Shown here: one piece after another, positions 53,380-63,897 of the stretch
How positions within the stretch are numbered: the stretch's first letter is position 1
Layout of the letters: every line of letters begins with the position of its first letter
From: Callaeas wilsoni
Taxonomy: Eukaryota; Chordata; Aves; Passeriformes; Callaeidae
Length of the DNA stretch: 64,000 nucleotides
Assembly: GCA_013398955.1 (NCBI GenBank)
Contig: VWPU01002095.1
Location: 357,155 to 421,154 of the forward strand
Direction of reading: 5' to 3'
Translations under genes and position numbers: made by a program
Notes under the pieces: model-generated
The model's input: only the letters and a program-made list of their open reading frames with translations
The model's database searches: none
Told to the model about the DNA's origin: nothing

Positions 53380-53705
53380 TTAGCTGCGCTCTCCCGCAGC
53401 GTTCACACCGCGTGGATCTGCTACACAGCCCCTGCAGGACGCGCTCGCCCTTGTGCCGTGGGCACCCACCCGCATGCGGCCGCGCGGCTGCGGCTGTGCT
53501 CTGCGGCTGCCACCGCACACCCCGCCAGGGCCGAGCGTGTCCCCCGTGCCCAGCGCCGCCCCCCCGCCCTGGGGCCGCGCCGGGTGGCGGAGGGAAGGGG
53601 GAGAGCTCCGCCTGCCCGGCCGCACCGAGGGCTGCCCCCTCCGCAGCGCCGCGGCCAGGCGGTCACAGGCTACGGGTGGCGGGTCTTTGGTGGCGAACGG
53701 AATAA
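53380..53705. promoter_or_regulatory. CpG island 2
   Basis: Extremely GC-rich (cgccgcccccccgccctggg) ending at an AAT/T-run (53700-53726). No protein or RNA gene recognised. Confidence 0.6.
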
Positions 53706-54458
53706 TAATAATAATTTTTTTTTTAAAAGTATTCCAGCGCTTTTATGACAAGGCACTTTTGTACCTCCGCAAACTATTTTTTACCTTAGAGTGATTCACT
53801 GGGAGGCTTGCTGGTACATCTGAATATTAGTTTACACATCTCTGCCGACTGGGACTGGGAGCTTCGACTTCACGGTTTTTTCTTTGGCATCTCTCACTGT
53901 AGCACACTCCAGAGAAGCATTTTTATTCTCTGGTTTCTCTGTCTATATTGGGGAACAAGTTGGGAAAAGAATGGGAAAGCGAAAACTGATTCTAGACCAA
54001 GCAGTCCCTCGCGGTGGCCTGGTGCTGGGTGTCTTTTTGCTGCCTTTGTAGGGAAAAAAAAGAAAAAGATACTGGTCATGACAGGACAAAATGCACGCTG
54101 TCCCGCTGCTTTTTACCATTTGGCAAAGGTCGGAACTGCTTTTCAGTTCCTCCAACACTACCTTTGATTCTTAATTGCTCCTAAAGTACCGCTCTTTGAC
54201 CACGGGATCGCGTCTTGAAAATGAAATAAGTAATAACTTAAAAGCAAAACAAAACAAACCGCTAACAAGCTGCGACTTAGATGATATTGTATATGTAGTT
54301 GATACACCAGTTACAGACTTGTGTTCTCTACATCAGTTTCGTGTGCATGCCAAGCGTTTTGTGCGTGCAGGTTTAGAAGATACATCCTCTCTCTGCCCGT
54401 CTCTGGTCTCATATTCACTCACTGCTGCTTCGTTAATGGAAAAGAGTAGCTCCAGTAG
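53706..54458. other. AT-richer spacer between islands
   Basis: Unique-looking sequence with an A-run near 54053-54066 and no recognised gene. It leads into the TATA box at 54459. Confidence 0.5.
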
Positions 54459-54465
54459 TATATAA
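54459..54465 (+). promoter_or_regulatory. candidate TATA box of an unannotated transcript
   Basis: TATATAA lies about 80 bp upstream of a strong splice donor and directly before a CpG island. A start near 54488-54495 would be expected at normal TATA spacing. Confidence 0.35.
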
Positions 54466-54489
54466 CTCCGGCAGGCCCCCAGTCCCTCG

Positions 54490-54548
54490 CGTTTTTCTCA
54501 AGCTCCCAAGCATCCGCAGCAGCAGCACCGAACAAGTCAAACGACTAG
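54490..54548 (+). ncRNA. candidate first exon of a spliced lncRNA
   Basis: Predicted from position relative to the TATATAA at 54459 and a strong donor ACTAG|gtaagttt at 54549. The 59-nt exon has no long open frame. The TSS is an estimate. Together with the exon at 56941-57167 it makes a consistent + strand gene model running convergent to FOXC1. Nothing is known of expression. Confidence 0.3.
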
Positions 54549-54559
54549 GTAAGTTTAAC

Positions 54560-55950
54560 CTTTTCCGGAACCGCTGTGGCACCGGCAGGGGAAGGCCGGT
54601 TGCTGGCCGGGGCCAGACTATTGACACTCTGCGCTGCCAGGGGCCGGGAATACGGGCCCGGGACCCTGCCGAAGGTCCCCGCCCAGGTAGCCTGTTCTAC
54701 TGCGTCGTGGGAAGTGGAAAGTTCATCCTGCACCGCTGCTGCGGGGAGCAGCGGGATAGCAATTGCCAGCGCTGGGTAGTGGGGGCTGCCCGGGGGTGCG
54801 CCCCGTCAGGAAGAGGGGACTCGGGTGGGCAGGGAGAGGAGAGAGGGCCCAGCTCCTGCCCAGCGAGCTGCAGAGGGCTGGGGCCCGGTGGGGAAGGGCG
54901 GCCTGGCCCTGCCTGCGGCTCCCTGCCCGGCAGCGCCAGGAATTACGAGCAGCGACGGCCGGGCTCGCTCCCCCGCGCCCGCCGCCTGTCAGCGCCGCCG
55001 CCGCCGCCGCCCCACGTCTCTTAGCCATAACTCAGCCCCTCGCCTCCGCCAAATGGGCCGCTGGCCTCCCCCAGAACCTGTCTTGGCAATGGTAAAAGTA
55101 CTACGAGAGCCCCTTTTTAAGTTTTTTTTTTCCTTCTCTTGAGGCCTTTCAGGGCCACTGGCCACTCGTGGGCTTGCAGACAGCAAGGAGCGCGGCGGCG
55201 GCCTGAGAAGGGGCGGCCCCACGGGAGCACAAGCCCTTGCCACTTCTGCAAGCGGGCCGGGCCGGGGGTCGGCGCTGCCCCAGGGCCGGCCGGAGACACA
55301 GCCGGCCAGCCCGCCGCCCTCCTCCCCGGCCCCGGTGCGGAAGGCCGGCGAGACAAAGCGACGGGGGTTTCCTCGGGGTCGCGGAGCAAAACCGCCAGCG
55401 CCATCTAAAAATACACCTCGAAGCTTGGAGCGCCAGCCCGAAGGGTAAAAGCAAACGGGGGCTGAAGGCAGCGCATCCCCGCTCCTCGGACACGAACACG
55501 CCGGCTTATGGTGGTGGTGGGAAGAGGCTCTGCGGCCGGCTCTTGGTTGCGCTCGGAGACGCATCGAGTGCTGCAAGGGTATTTAGAAAAATAAAATTTA
55601 GTTGTAAATTGGGGGAATGGAAGAGTCTTCCGACGCCACCACCTCCCCCCGACGCCTTGCACATAAAGCAGCCACGTTCCCCTCGGGCGGACATGAGGGT
55701 CACATCCTCTTCCCGCTACTCGCCCGGCCGGGAAGGCGTGCTCGGGGCTGCCCCGGAGCAGCGCAGGCAGAGGGGCACCGAGCGGGGGTCGCCGCCCCTC
55801 CCGCCTGTGGGTGGCAGGTTTGCAGGGGTGGGCGGCAAGGGGAGGCCTCCTTCGGCTCGCAGGGCCGCGCTCCTGCCTCCCCTTGTGACCCCCCTTCACC
55901 TCTGATGGTTCGCTGGCGGAGCATTGTCTCCAGACACAACAAAACCAGGA
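54560..55950. promoter_or_regulatory. CpG island 3 (largest, about 1.4 kb)
   Basis: Continuous CpG-rich sequence with many GGCCGG, GCGGCGGC and CCGCCG words. It follows the candidate TATA/first exon and would lie in its first intron. Frames of up to 229 codons on the - strand and 222 on the + strand cross it, but all are Arg/Pro/Ala/Gly-rich, overlap each other and show no domain. Confidence 0.65.
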
Positions 55951-56039
55951 CGGAGCCCTGGAGCAGGCAGGGCTCCAACGTTTTGACGGGTGGAAGAAAA
56001 ACATCAACAGATACTTTGCAATTATTTGGTGATGGGGGC

Positions 56040-56475
56040 TAAGGAGAGGCGGGCGGGGAAGAGGTCGCTTCGCAGCAGCAGACGCTAATTGCAACCTTTG
56101 CTTTGCTAATGAGCTCGCACCGATGCATTCCGCGCTCCATCACCGTCCCACCCCCCGGCGGAGCGCTTGAGGGGTGGGAAATGGCGTCGGGAGAAAGTCG
56201 TAATTTTTCTGCAATTCGTTATTCGGTTTTAAATCCATCCCATCCATGAGAGGCGAGGCTAGAAGCGCTGGCCGCCAGCATGTTCATAAATCCTCTCCTG
56301 GGGAAAACGGCGAGCAGTTCCTCGCTAGCAGGGGCGAGGTGTGTGCGAGCGCCCGGCCCCGGCCCGCCGGCTGCGCCCCGTCCCACGCCGCGGGCAGCCG
56401 GGCATGCCCAGCCCGGGGCCGCGGGGCCGGCAGGGCGACGTGCCCCTCCGTTAGCTTACAGCTTTAGCCTTACTT
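56040..56475. promoter_or_regulatory. CpG island 4 with homeobox-type sites
   Basis: GC-rich (ggcccgccggctgcgccccg), including gctaattgcaacc and tttgctaatgagctcg near 56085-56115, which read as homeodomain-type TAAT cores, at its left edge. Confidence 0.5.
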
Positions 56476-56599
56476 CACGCAGTCGGACCGGGGGAAATGC
56501 ACATAGAGAACACATACAGAAAAAAAGAGTTCCACTCGAAGCTCGCGTCAAAACGGCACGGGGAATGTATTTATACCGGGCAATCTTGCAAGCACCGAC

Positions 56600-56613
56600 A
56601 TTGTTTAAACAAT
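56600..56613. promoter_or_regulatory. 14-bp forkhead-type palindrome
   Basis: ATTGTTTAAACAAT is a perfect 14-bp palindrome combining two opposed TGTTTA/TAAACA forkhead cores. The 12-bp core also occurs at 25967 in the GMDS intron. Confidence 0.4.
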
Positions 56614-56940
56614 TCTCTTCTGCTGCGGACGATATTATCAGTGCTTTTACATTATCGTGCAATGGAAAACATTCTTCTTTTTCCTTATTTTAAATATCTA
56701 ACTTCTTTTAAAAAGGGGGGGAAAAGAAGAAAATAAACTCGGCAGCTTAAATGTTCTGGCAAGTAAATAAATTCCAGGAACATTTTGGGAAAAATGTTTA
56801 TGGAATTTTTTTTCTGATCCGAGCACTTGCCTTCCGAGGGATGATGGTTTTAGTGATATGACCTGTTTATTCATCGATTCATATAGTATATAAATATCCT
56901 GAACTCGTGAGTGTAATAATTTGCGTTTTTTCTACTGCAG

Positions 56941-57167
56941 GAAATTCAGCTATTTTAAGAGTTAATGGTTCTAAATGTGTTGGTTTTCCTGGATTCTCCC
57001 CAGAGGTGATGGGGGCTGGAAAGGAGGGGGGATTCCAGTTTGGGGTTTTCATTGTTGTTGTTTTAATTCTGCTGAACGCAATCTAAAGCAGCTGACCTGA
57101 ACATGGGGTGATCCACGGCTCAACCAAGCCCCCTGACACCTAAAGGTCAGGTGAAAATCTCCAGCAG
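56941..57167 (+). ncRNA. candidate internal exon of a spliced lncRNA
   Basis: A 227-nt segment is flanked by a good acceptor (tgcgttttttctactgcag at 56922-56940) and a perfect CAG|gtaagt donor at 57168. All three + frames contain stop codons inside the exon, so it is non-coding. Donor at 54549 to acceptor at 56940 would be a 2.4-kb intron. A second, weaker acceptor (ggattctccccag, ending about 57003) could shorten the exon. No third exon is clear. Confidence 0.35.
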
Positions 57168-57399
57168 GTAAGTTGTGGGACGGCTGCCTGCCCAACTCAC
57201 TTGCTCTGTGGCTCACAAATTGTTCCCTTCTGCCCACCCAAGTCGTTTCAAGCTGTGTTTGTTTACGGGGCAAAAAAAAAAAATTGCCGAACACCCAATT
57301 CTCTTTCAGCCGGAGACCTTGTGAGCTCTCACCGGTAGCTCGGGCTGCCTTCCCTCCCCTCTCTATCCCAGGGCTTTTTAACAGCTATTATTTTGTGGC
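57168..57399. other. spacer before CpG island 5
   Basis: Moderately GC-rich, with an A-run (57274-57284) and no recognised feature apart from the donor at its left edge. Confidence 0.4.
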
Positions 57400-58160
57400 A
57401 CACGCATACCAAGCAAGGCGCAAGTTACGGGCCTAGAAGGTCGCGGAGATGTGTGCAACAGATGCGCTGGCTTGGGGGGCGAGGGGGAAATCCCTCCCCG
57501 CCAAAGACCCTGCCTGCTGAACGGAGGGAGGGAGCCTTTGCCGGCTGCTTCCCCAGCCCGCGCAGCACAAAACACTGGCTTAGCAGGCCAGGAGGAAAAA
57601 ATGTCCCTCGGACCGCAGGGGCTTGCCCGCGGTGCTGTGCTGCTGTTTCTTCCCTGAACATCACGACCTTACGACGGGCCTGTTCCACCGAGCTCGACAG
57701 CCCCCGGCCGTCGGGTGTCCGGCGAACACCACCTCGCAGCCGCTTGCCAACTTGCTGGGCGCTAGCAGCGTTACCACCGAACTACACTCCAGGAATTAGT
57801 TCCACATGGCACCGAGGGCTCCCGCTCCGGCCGGACCAGCCGGAGTTACCCTCGAGAGATCCGGGGCTTACTCCTCCGGCCGTCCAAGCAGGCCTTTTAG
57901 GACGCCTCGTTAGGAAATGAGGGAGTCTCCCACTGTCGTTCCCCAGGCACCCGACTGTTTGCTACCGCTACCTGCACTGCCAGCCCCTGCCTAGGACAAG
58001 GCCTGCCCGCTGCCCCAGGTGCGTGTGTATAATTTGAAGGGAGAATGGGGGGCGCAGCAGTGCTGCGAGGGGTCCCCGGTGCCGCCGTCAGGGTACGGGG
58101 CTGCCGCCTGGCCCCGCAACTACCGGGTAAGGAGCCTGCCCTCCCCCCCCCCATGCGGCT
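57400..58160. promoter_or_regulatory. CpG island 5
   Basis: GC-rich with many CpGs, ending in a C-run (58143-58152). Frames of up to 175 codons have no domain. Confidence 0.6.
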
Positions 58161-58480
58161 ATTGTTTCGTTCAATTAGGCTCCGCTTGATAAAAAACAAT
58201 CGCTCGTTAACCCTCGCCCTCCTCCCTCCGGGCTGGTGTGTTGTGAATGGCGACATCGTCTCCCTTGGCCCCCGTCTCCTTTTCTGTCTTTCTGTCCCCT
58301 GAAAAATGATTCCGCAAGCTCTGATTGAATTTTATTCCTTCCTGACCTGGCCCGTTTTTATTGCATGGACACCATCAATCTTGACCTAACGCGACGTTTG
58401 TTTATTACTTTGGAAAGAAGCGAATGGCTTTATGAGCGCCAGCGTAATTAAACCAGGAGGGCTACGTTCACCGCGGCACC
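58160..58480. promoter_or_regulatory. candidate conserved enhancer between CpG islands
   Basis: A run of recognisable developmental factor sites in non-repetitive DNA. ATTGTTT (58162) and its complement AAACAAT (58194) flank a CAATTAG homeodomain core. A TGACCT nuclear-receptor half-site lies at 58382, TGTTTAT forkhead at 58399-58405, and AATTAA at 58446. The AT-rich motif block is embedded between CpG islands. Function and conservation are inferred. Confidence 0.35.
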
Positions 58481-58820
58481 GCACCACCTTTGGGGCGGAT
58501 TCACAACAGACAAGACGCCGGGGAGGCGACGCAGAAAGGAAAAGCGGAAAAAAAAAGGTGGGGGGAAACCTCTTCGGGCATGGTGACTGGTACCTTCCCA
58601 GCCCGTGAGCTCGTGAGGGAGATACCGGATCGAAGCCTGCGCGCGTCCCCGGGGAGCTCCGAGCAGTTCCCTTAGCCCACACTTCAGGAGCGCCAGCCTC
58701 TTGCGCAGCTTGCCGCGTAAACCTGAGCTCGCCCTCCGCGCTACCCCGGCTGCACGCTACCTGTGGCCCCGCGCAGCGACAGCTCAGCCTCGGACGCCCT
58801 GACAGCGCCCACCACCGTGC
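58481..58820. promoter_or_regulatory. CpG island 6
   Basis: GC-rich, followed by an A/C-only low-complexity stretch at 58838-58950. Confidence 0.45.
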
Positions 58821-58837
58821 TCCTCATCTCCCTCCTA

Positions 58838-58950
58838 GCCAAAAAAACCCCACCAAAAACCACAAAACAAAACAAAACAACAACCACCCCAACCGCGCCC
58901 CCCCTCCCCCAAAAAGGGAACAAACCAAAAAAAAAAAAAATCAAAAGATA
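58838..58950. repeat. A/C-rich low-complexity tract
   Basis: Runs of AAAACC, AAAACAAAAC, CCCCCC and a final A-run (58928-58940), almost free of G and T. Its G/T-rich complement accounts for the Val/Phe/Gly-rich antisense frame. Confidence 0.8.
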
Positions 58951-59039
58951 AGCGCATCTCGAAGTGCGGATCAATTTAGCCAACACACCCGATCCCAGCA
59001 CAGGGAGATGGGGGAAAATGGACTGAGTATGCGGAGGAG

Positions 59040-59100
59040 CTTAAATTACTTTACGAGTGAAATTAATTGAAAGCTAATGTTCAATTAGCCGTCGCTGTTG
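59040..59100. promoter_or_regulatory. homeodomain-site cluster
   Basis: Within about 30 bp: ATTAATTGA (59062), CTAATG (59073) and TCAATTAG (59081), the first and last being inverted partners. It lies immediately left of the next CpG island. Confidence 0.35.
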
Positions 59101-59490
59101 AAATGGGCGATTTCGGGAAGCGGACGGGGGAGAGCTTCCAGAGGCCGCACCGCAGCTCTCCTGAGCTGTATGGTGGAACCATGTGCGCGCCTCGGCGCTG
59201 CACGCTTTTGCCTACGCAATCAAACGACGTAATAAAGACTGCGCACTCTTACCTCACGCTCATCTTTACGTGGGAGCGGAGAGGTGCGCAGCCCCAGACC
59301 GTGCGCCACCGCTCCTTTCCGCGCAGCGGCATCGCCGCGCTGCCACCCGCAAAACGCGCACCGCCTTTCGCGTGTGCCGTGCGCGACTTGCCCGAAACGT
59401 CCAAGCCAAGTCTCCAGAGGCCAGGGCGAAACTCTAAGCTCGTCCTGCTCCAGCAGCGTATTTTCGGGGAGGTGAGAGCACGGTACAGAC
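59101..59490. promoter_or_regulatory. CpG island 7
   Basis: CpG-dense (ctcggcgctgcacgc, gcgcagcggcatcgccgcgc, cgtgtgccgtgcgcgac). Frames of about 150 codons cross on both strands without recognisable homology. Confidence 0.55.
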
Positions 59491-60060
59491 AGCTGGTCAA
59501 CACACTGCAGCCCCTGAATTACCAATAGTGTTACGAAGTTGAACCCGGCTATGAAAATAGCCGCTAACTTCGAAACGCCTTTCCCGAACTTCGTGGCTAT
59601 TAGAAAGGGCCCCAGATATCTTAAAATGCCGATTTGGAACCACTCCCTTAAACGTCTCCATCCACAACATAGCCCCGCCATGTTCTCCATCTGACATGCC
59701 CTGTGGAGGTACGGAAGGGATTTTAATCCATGTCCTCTCTACTGTTTGCATGCACTTCTCTGCTATTTTTGGTTATGACCTTTGCAGAACATAATAGGAA
59801 CTGTAATTGCTTGAAGAAGAAATTCTGAGGAGGAAACTTAGAAAGGAGAATATTCCTCCTCTCCACATTTTACACAGTTTAAGTGACAGATGAGCAAGTA
59901 CAAGTAAGAAACCATCAGAACCACCACGTAAATGGAATGGTCCTTCAAATTGATTTTTAAAAAAAGTTGTTTTGTTTTGTGTTTTTCATAGACGAAAAGC
60001 AAAGCGATAGTTAGGGGGAAAAATCAGTTTGAGCTAAAAAAAACCGCCACAAAGCACCAT
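59491..60060. other. spacer without recognised features
   Basis: AT-rich non-repetitive DNA; nothing recognised. Confidence 0.5.
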
Positions 60061-61110
60061 TGCTAACCTGGCGCCTAAATGACCTCTCCGCAGGCATGGC
60101 TGGGGCCAAGTGTCCCCATTTACTCTAGGGGCTGCCACCACAGATGTCGAAGCCTTACGAGGACACCTCTCAGCTGCTGCCCGGGCGCATGTCCCGTGCC
60201 CACTGCTGCGCAAGGTCGCACCGCATCTCTTTTGGCGTTCAGGGCAGGCCCAGTTCTGCTGGGAGACAACCACAGGTCAGAATGGACTGTCGGCTTTGCC
60301 TCCTGTGCTCAAGAGGAGGGAAGCACAAGAGGAACAAGGGTTCGTGCCCCACGGCTGGGCCCCGCTGCCCGCAGTTCATGGTGGCCCGCGGGCAGAACGC
60401 CCAGCTCTGTGCTCCCCGGTCGCGCTGCTCCAGCCCGGGAAGGTTTCTAGTGAGCCCGCTCGGTCTTTCCCGATCCCAGCAGCAACCGCAATGCCTCACG
60501 ACGAAGGCTGCGGCCCGGCGGAACCCGGAGCTGCCGACCCCCATCCGTGCAATGTCGCGCAGGGACCCGCGGCACTGGACTGCGGGCCCGGCGGGCCGCC
60601 TCCCGCGGCTGAGCCCGCACTTTTCACTGCCTACCGCGGGGACCGCCAGCACTGCTAATCTTATTTTCGTTGTGATCAATTTCTGTGCGGAGGAGGAGAA
60701 AAAAAAGATTATGATTATGATTATGATAATAATAATAATATAAATAAAACGGTGTTTTTAAAACTCAGGACGAAGCACGCGTGTGCGGATGAGCCAGCCC
60801 GTCGCACTGAGAAGCAGGAGGTGACCTCCGCCGCCACCACGCACGTCACTTCAGGAAAGGAATCCCCTCCGGGGGCAGAAGATCCCGACACGACCTACCT
60901 GCGACCGAGCGGGAAGTCTCCCTTTGCCCCTTCCCTGACTGCGAGCCGCCCTCCCGGCTCGCCGAGCCCACACCACCCGCCCCTTTTGCAGCCAGGGCCA
61001 CGGGGAGCGCAAGTTGCGCGGCTGCCCCGCGGCAGAGGGCCGCGGACCGCCCCGAGCATTAGCAGTAATTACACACGGCACTTGTTCAAGCTACGCGCGG
61101 CCCCCCAGCT
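60061..61110. promoter_or_regulatory. CpG island 8 (split by a microsatellite)
   Basis: Two CpG-dense halves (60061-60660 and 60770-61110) flank a short AT-rich segment with a GATTAT/AAT repeat at 60707-60742. Frames of 182-199 codons on + overlap each other and the antisense frames, which marks them as composition effects. Confidence 0.55.
60707..60742. repeat. (GATTAT)n/(AAT)n microsatellite
   Basis: Three GATTAT units pass into four or five AAT units. Confidence 0.9.
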
Positions 61111-61339
61111 TCCCTAACCGAGCAGCACCACTGACAATGCAACGAGTTATTAAACAAGCCGGGCTAACAACTGCTTTCCCCTCTGTTTATTCTCGCCACA
61201 AACACCCTACCGCTGCAGACCGCTGAGAAAACCCAAACTACAGGAAAGCCGGCGCCTGATCGCAACAAAAATAACAGGCAAATATTAGACTCAATCGCCT
61301 CTACCCTCTGCCTTCTTTAAATTTTTTTTTAAATACATG

Positions 61340-61700
61340 ACGGGGGGCAGGAATGGTCTTATTATGCAGCCACCCCGCTGGCAAACCCATCTGCCAGGGC
61401 AGAGGGAGCTGCCCCGCCGAGGGTCCCCTCTCCAGCGAGGGGGAGCGGGGGCGTGAGGCAGTGAAAGCCCCGCCGTGCCTCTGGCCCGGCAGTCCCGCTC
61501 CCAAGCAGGCGGCGGTGAGCGGGAGCCTCCAGTTTAGCTGCCCCCCGCTCGGTACTGGGAGAGGTACGATGGGGAGCAGAAAGTGAGCCCGATCGAGAAT
61601 AGGTAACATTTTTTTTCCCGTTACTGGTGAAAAACGGGGAGCAGCAACTAAAATATGTCCCCGGAGCGAAGGCGCTCAACTTTGCTCGTCCTCCTCACCA
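61340..61700. promoter_or_regulatory. CpG island 9
   Basis: GC-rich (ggggagcgggggcgtgagg, ccccgctcggtactgg) with a T-run at its left edge (61322-61331). No gene recognised. Confidence 0.5.
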
Positions 61701-62149
61701 GCTTTACCACGACCGGGCGATGGAGGGTTTTGAAGTTCTCTTACCCAGCTTAGCAAACAAATAAATGTAAATAAGGCCGGTAATCTTTGTAGAGGTACTA
61801 GCACGAAAAAGCAAAGACTATGCCATGCTTAAATAAACGTATTCTAAGCCAACGCGTTCTAAGATGACACACTACCCTCAGTTCATTCCATCTGCTGAAG
61901 GTGTTTTCTAAACATTAGACTATCGCTTTGGAAGGGAAGCACAGCTCAAAAGCGAGGTAATAAGGTTGAACTGTAAATACCTTTGTATTTATTTACAGCG
62001 TAACCCTTAACAATGCAACAGTAATTACTGCTAAGTGTTGCCTTTAGATAAGAGATTCTGATAGGAAACTGTATTATCTTGAAAGCAAATTTTAGGCCTT
62101 AAATATCTGTAATCAAATAAACTTATTTCCAAGTCTGACTGACAAGGCT
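61701..62149. other. spacer between the CpG cluster and FOXC1 3'UTR
   Basis: AT-rich, with a further - strand AATAAA complement at 61988, so the FOXC1 UTR might extend into it. Otherwise nothing recognised. Confidence 0.4.
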
Positions 62150-63897
62150 GATTCTTTCAAGTTAATGAATTTATTGCATTTTGGTGGTTACTTACAAAAG
62201 GGGAAGGTGATCCCCATTGCCCGTAGGTTCTTAATAGTAAATTGTCCAGAAGGTAAGATTCTTGATCTGACAAGACGCCAGTCTGTGCAGCACTCATTTG
62301 CTAGCCTGGTAATATATATTTTTTTCCGATTAGAGGAAAACTGAGGGAGGTAAGGAGAAAAAAAAAAAGAATACAAACCAAAACAGCACCCAAACAACTA
62401 TATAAGAAAAATTCTCCTACACAAAATATTTTAAAAATAATTTCAGTTCGAGCAATTGAGACACAGACCAGTGAAGTCCCTGAAGGACGGGAGTAATGCA
62501 GAGCTGTAAAGGTGTAAGGGTAGACTGTACAAGTACCCTTTAACCCAACTACTCTTATTTTTTTCCCCTGAAATAAAATAGTACTTTAAATCTATGTGTT
62601 ACAGAAGCAGCTTCACAGATGTGATTGCATGCTTTGCTATCAATTCTAAGAAGCAGTGATTTATATGCTGGCATTATATTTAAGAGTACACGTACTACAG
62701 ATTATTTGGCATCTGCTATACACTGTGGAGTTTAGAAAAATATGCAATGCGTATATGAAACTATAAATAAATACGTAATCCTTCTTTAAATATAGGTACA
62801 TATGTAAATCCTAGATATAAATACATTTGAAACACACACAGAGCGATCGATAGCTCGACATATACAGTTACACATGGTCTGGAATCTAGTGCATGCACTT
62901 CTACCTCGGAGTTATCACTTAATATATCCTTACATAGGCATATTATTTAAAACAACGTAATGCAGCCATACTACTGTGTATGGTCAAATGTTTCCAGGTC
63001 TTGCCCATTAATTGCAAGAAAACGTGTTTGTTTATTTGCCAACTCAGAGCTGCCATGGGAAAGTATTTTTTTCCTAGCGGATAAGGCGAGCTGACTAAGT
63101 GGAACATATTGCAGAAGAGACTGAAAAGGGATTTTTCGACCTGGCAGTTCCTAAATGGCCTTTGGAATTTGTGCGGAGGGGAACAAGATGTTCCAGCGAC
63201 AAAGTTAGTTATGAAATCCCTTTTCCCTCTCTTTCTTTCTCTCTCTCTAAATGAAAGTATTAAAATATACAGACGTGTAAAGGATCATTCCAACTGAATG
63301 GTAATTTATTAATAAACAAACAATGCAATACCTTCAGAATATTTTCAACAAAAAAAAAGAAAAATATTGATAGAATAAGATTAATACAGTTTCCCTTTTT
63401 ATATATAGTGAAAAAAAAATCAGCGGTTCAGTCAATTTTAACGTCACTTTTCAGGAAAGGGGGAAACACTTTCTGGCGTTTGGTCCGCAACATCCAACTA
63501 CAAATTAAAAATAAATTACTATGTCGCAATTTACATTTTAAAACAAGTCCTTGTAGAAGAGGAAGGGGAGGGGGAAAGAAGCTGGTATTCTACGCTGGAC
63601 TTTTCGCTCCCTTTTAAACACGGGGCATGACAATAACCTTAAGGGATGGGGAAGAGCGCGGGGTGGGGGGCCGGAAAAAAAAGTATTTCTCAAAGCAATT
63701 AGAAAAAAAAAAACTTACGTGTTATTGGAGTAACACTGTCCTTTAACAAACCAAGACATGCTTTGGGGCTGTCTCTGTACAAAAGCTTTTCGCGATGCGC
63801 TCGCTTCCCTCCGCGGGCGCTGCGGGGGCCGGCGGCGCGGTGCGGAGCGGAGAAGAGCTGAGCGGAGTTCCCGCCGTGTCCCCGCGACGGGGCGCGC
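62150..63897 (-). other. FOXC1: FOXC1 3' untranslated region (probable extent)
   Basis: From the FOXC1 stop leftwards the sequence switches from a GC-rich 110 bp (63785-63897) to a long AT-rich stretch without coding potential. It has many TATA/ATAAA-type words, poly-A/poly-T runs and ATTTA-like elements, as in the long, unstable 3'UTRs of developmental regulators. Candidate poly(A) hexamers on the - strand (TTTATT on +) are at 63305, 63031, 62170 and 61988. The 62170 site gives a UTR of about 1.7 kb, in the range known for FOXC1. The end point is inferred. Confidence 0.55.
62170..62175 (-). terminator. candidate distal FOXC1 polyadenylation signal
   Basis: TTTATT on + is AATAAA on the - strand, about 1.73 kb after the FOXC1 stop. 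Earlier hexamers at 63305-63310 and 63031-63036 could give shorter isoforms. Confidence 0.4.

Noticed and set aside
55237..56094. Open frames of 222 (+) and 229 (-) codons in CpG island 3
   Set aside because: They overlap on opposite strands and several other frames are open too. They are Arg/Pro/Gly/Ala-rich, as expected where GC-rich DNA lacks stop codons. No known domain.
60079..60743. Overlapping 123-199 codon frames around 60.1-60.7 kb
   Set aside because: Three + frames and one - frame are open at once, a composition effect. One runs into a microsatellite, giving a poly-Ile/Met end.
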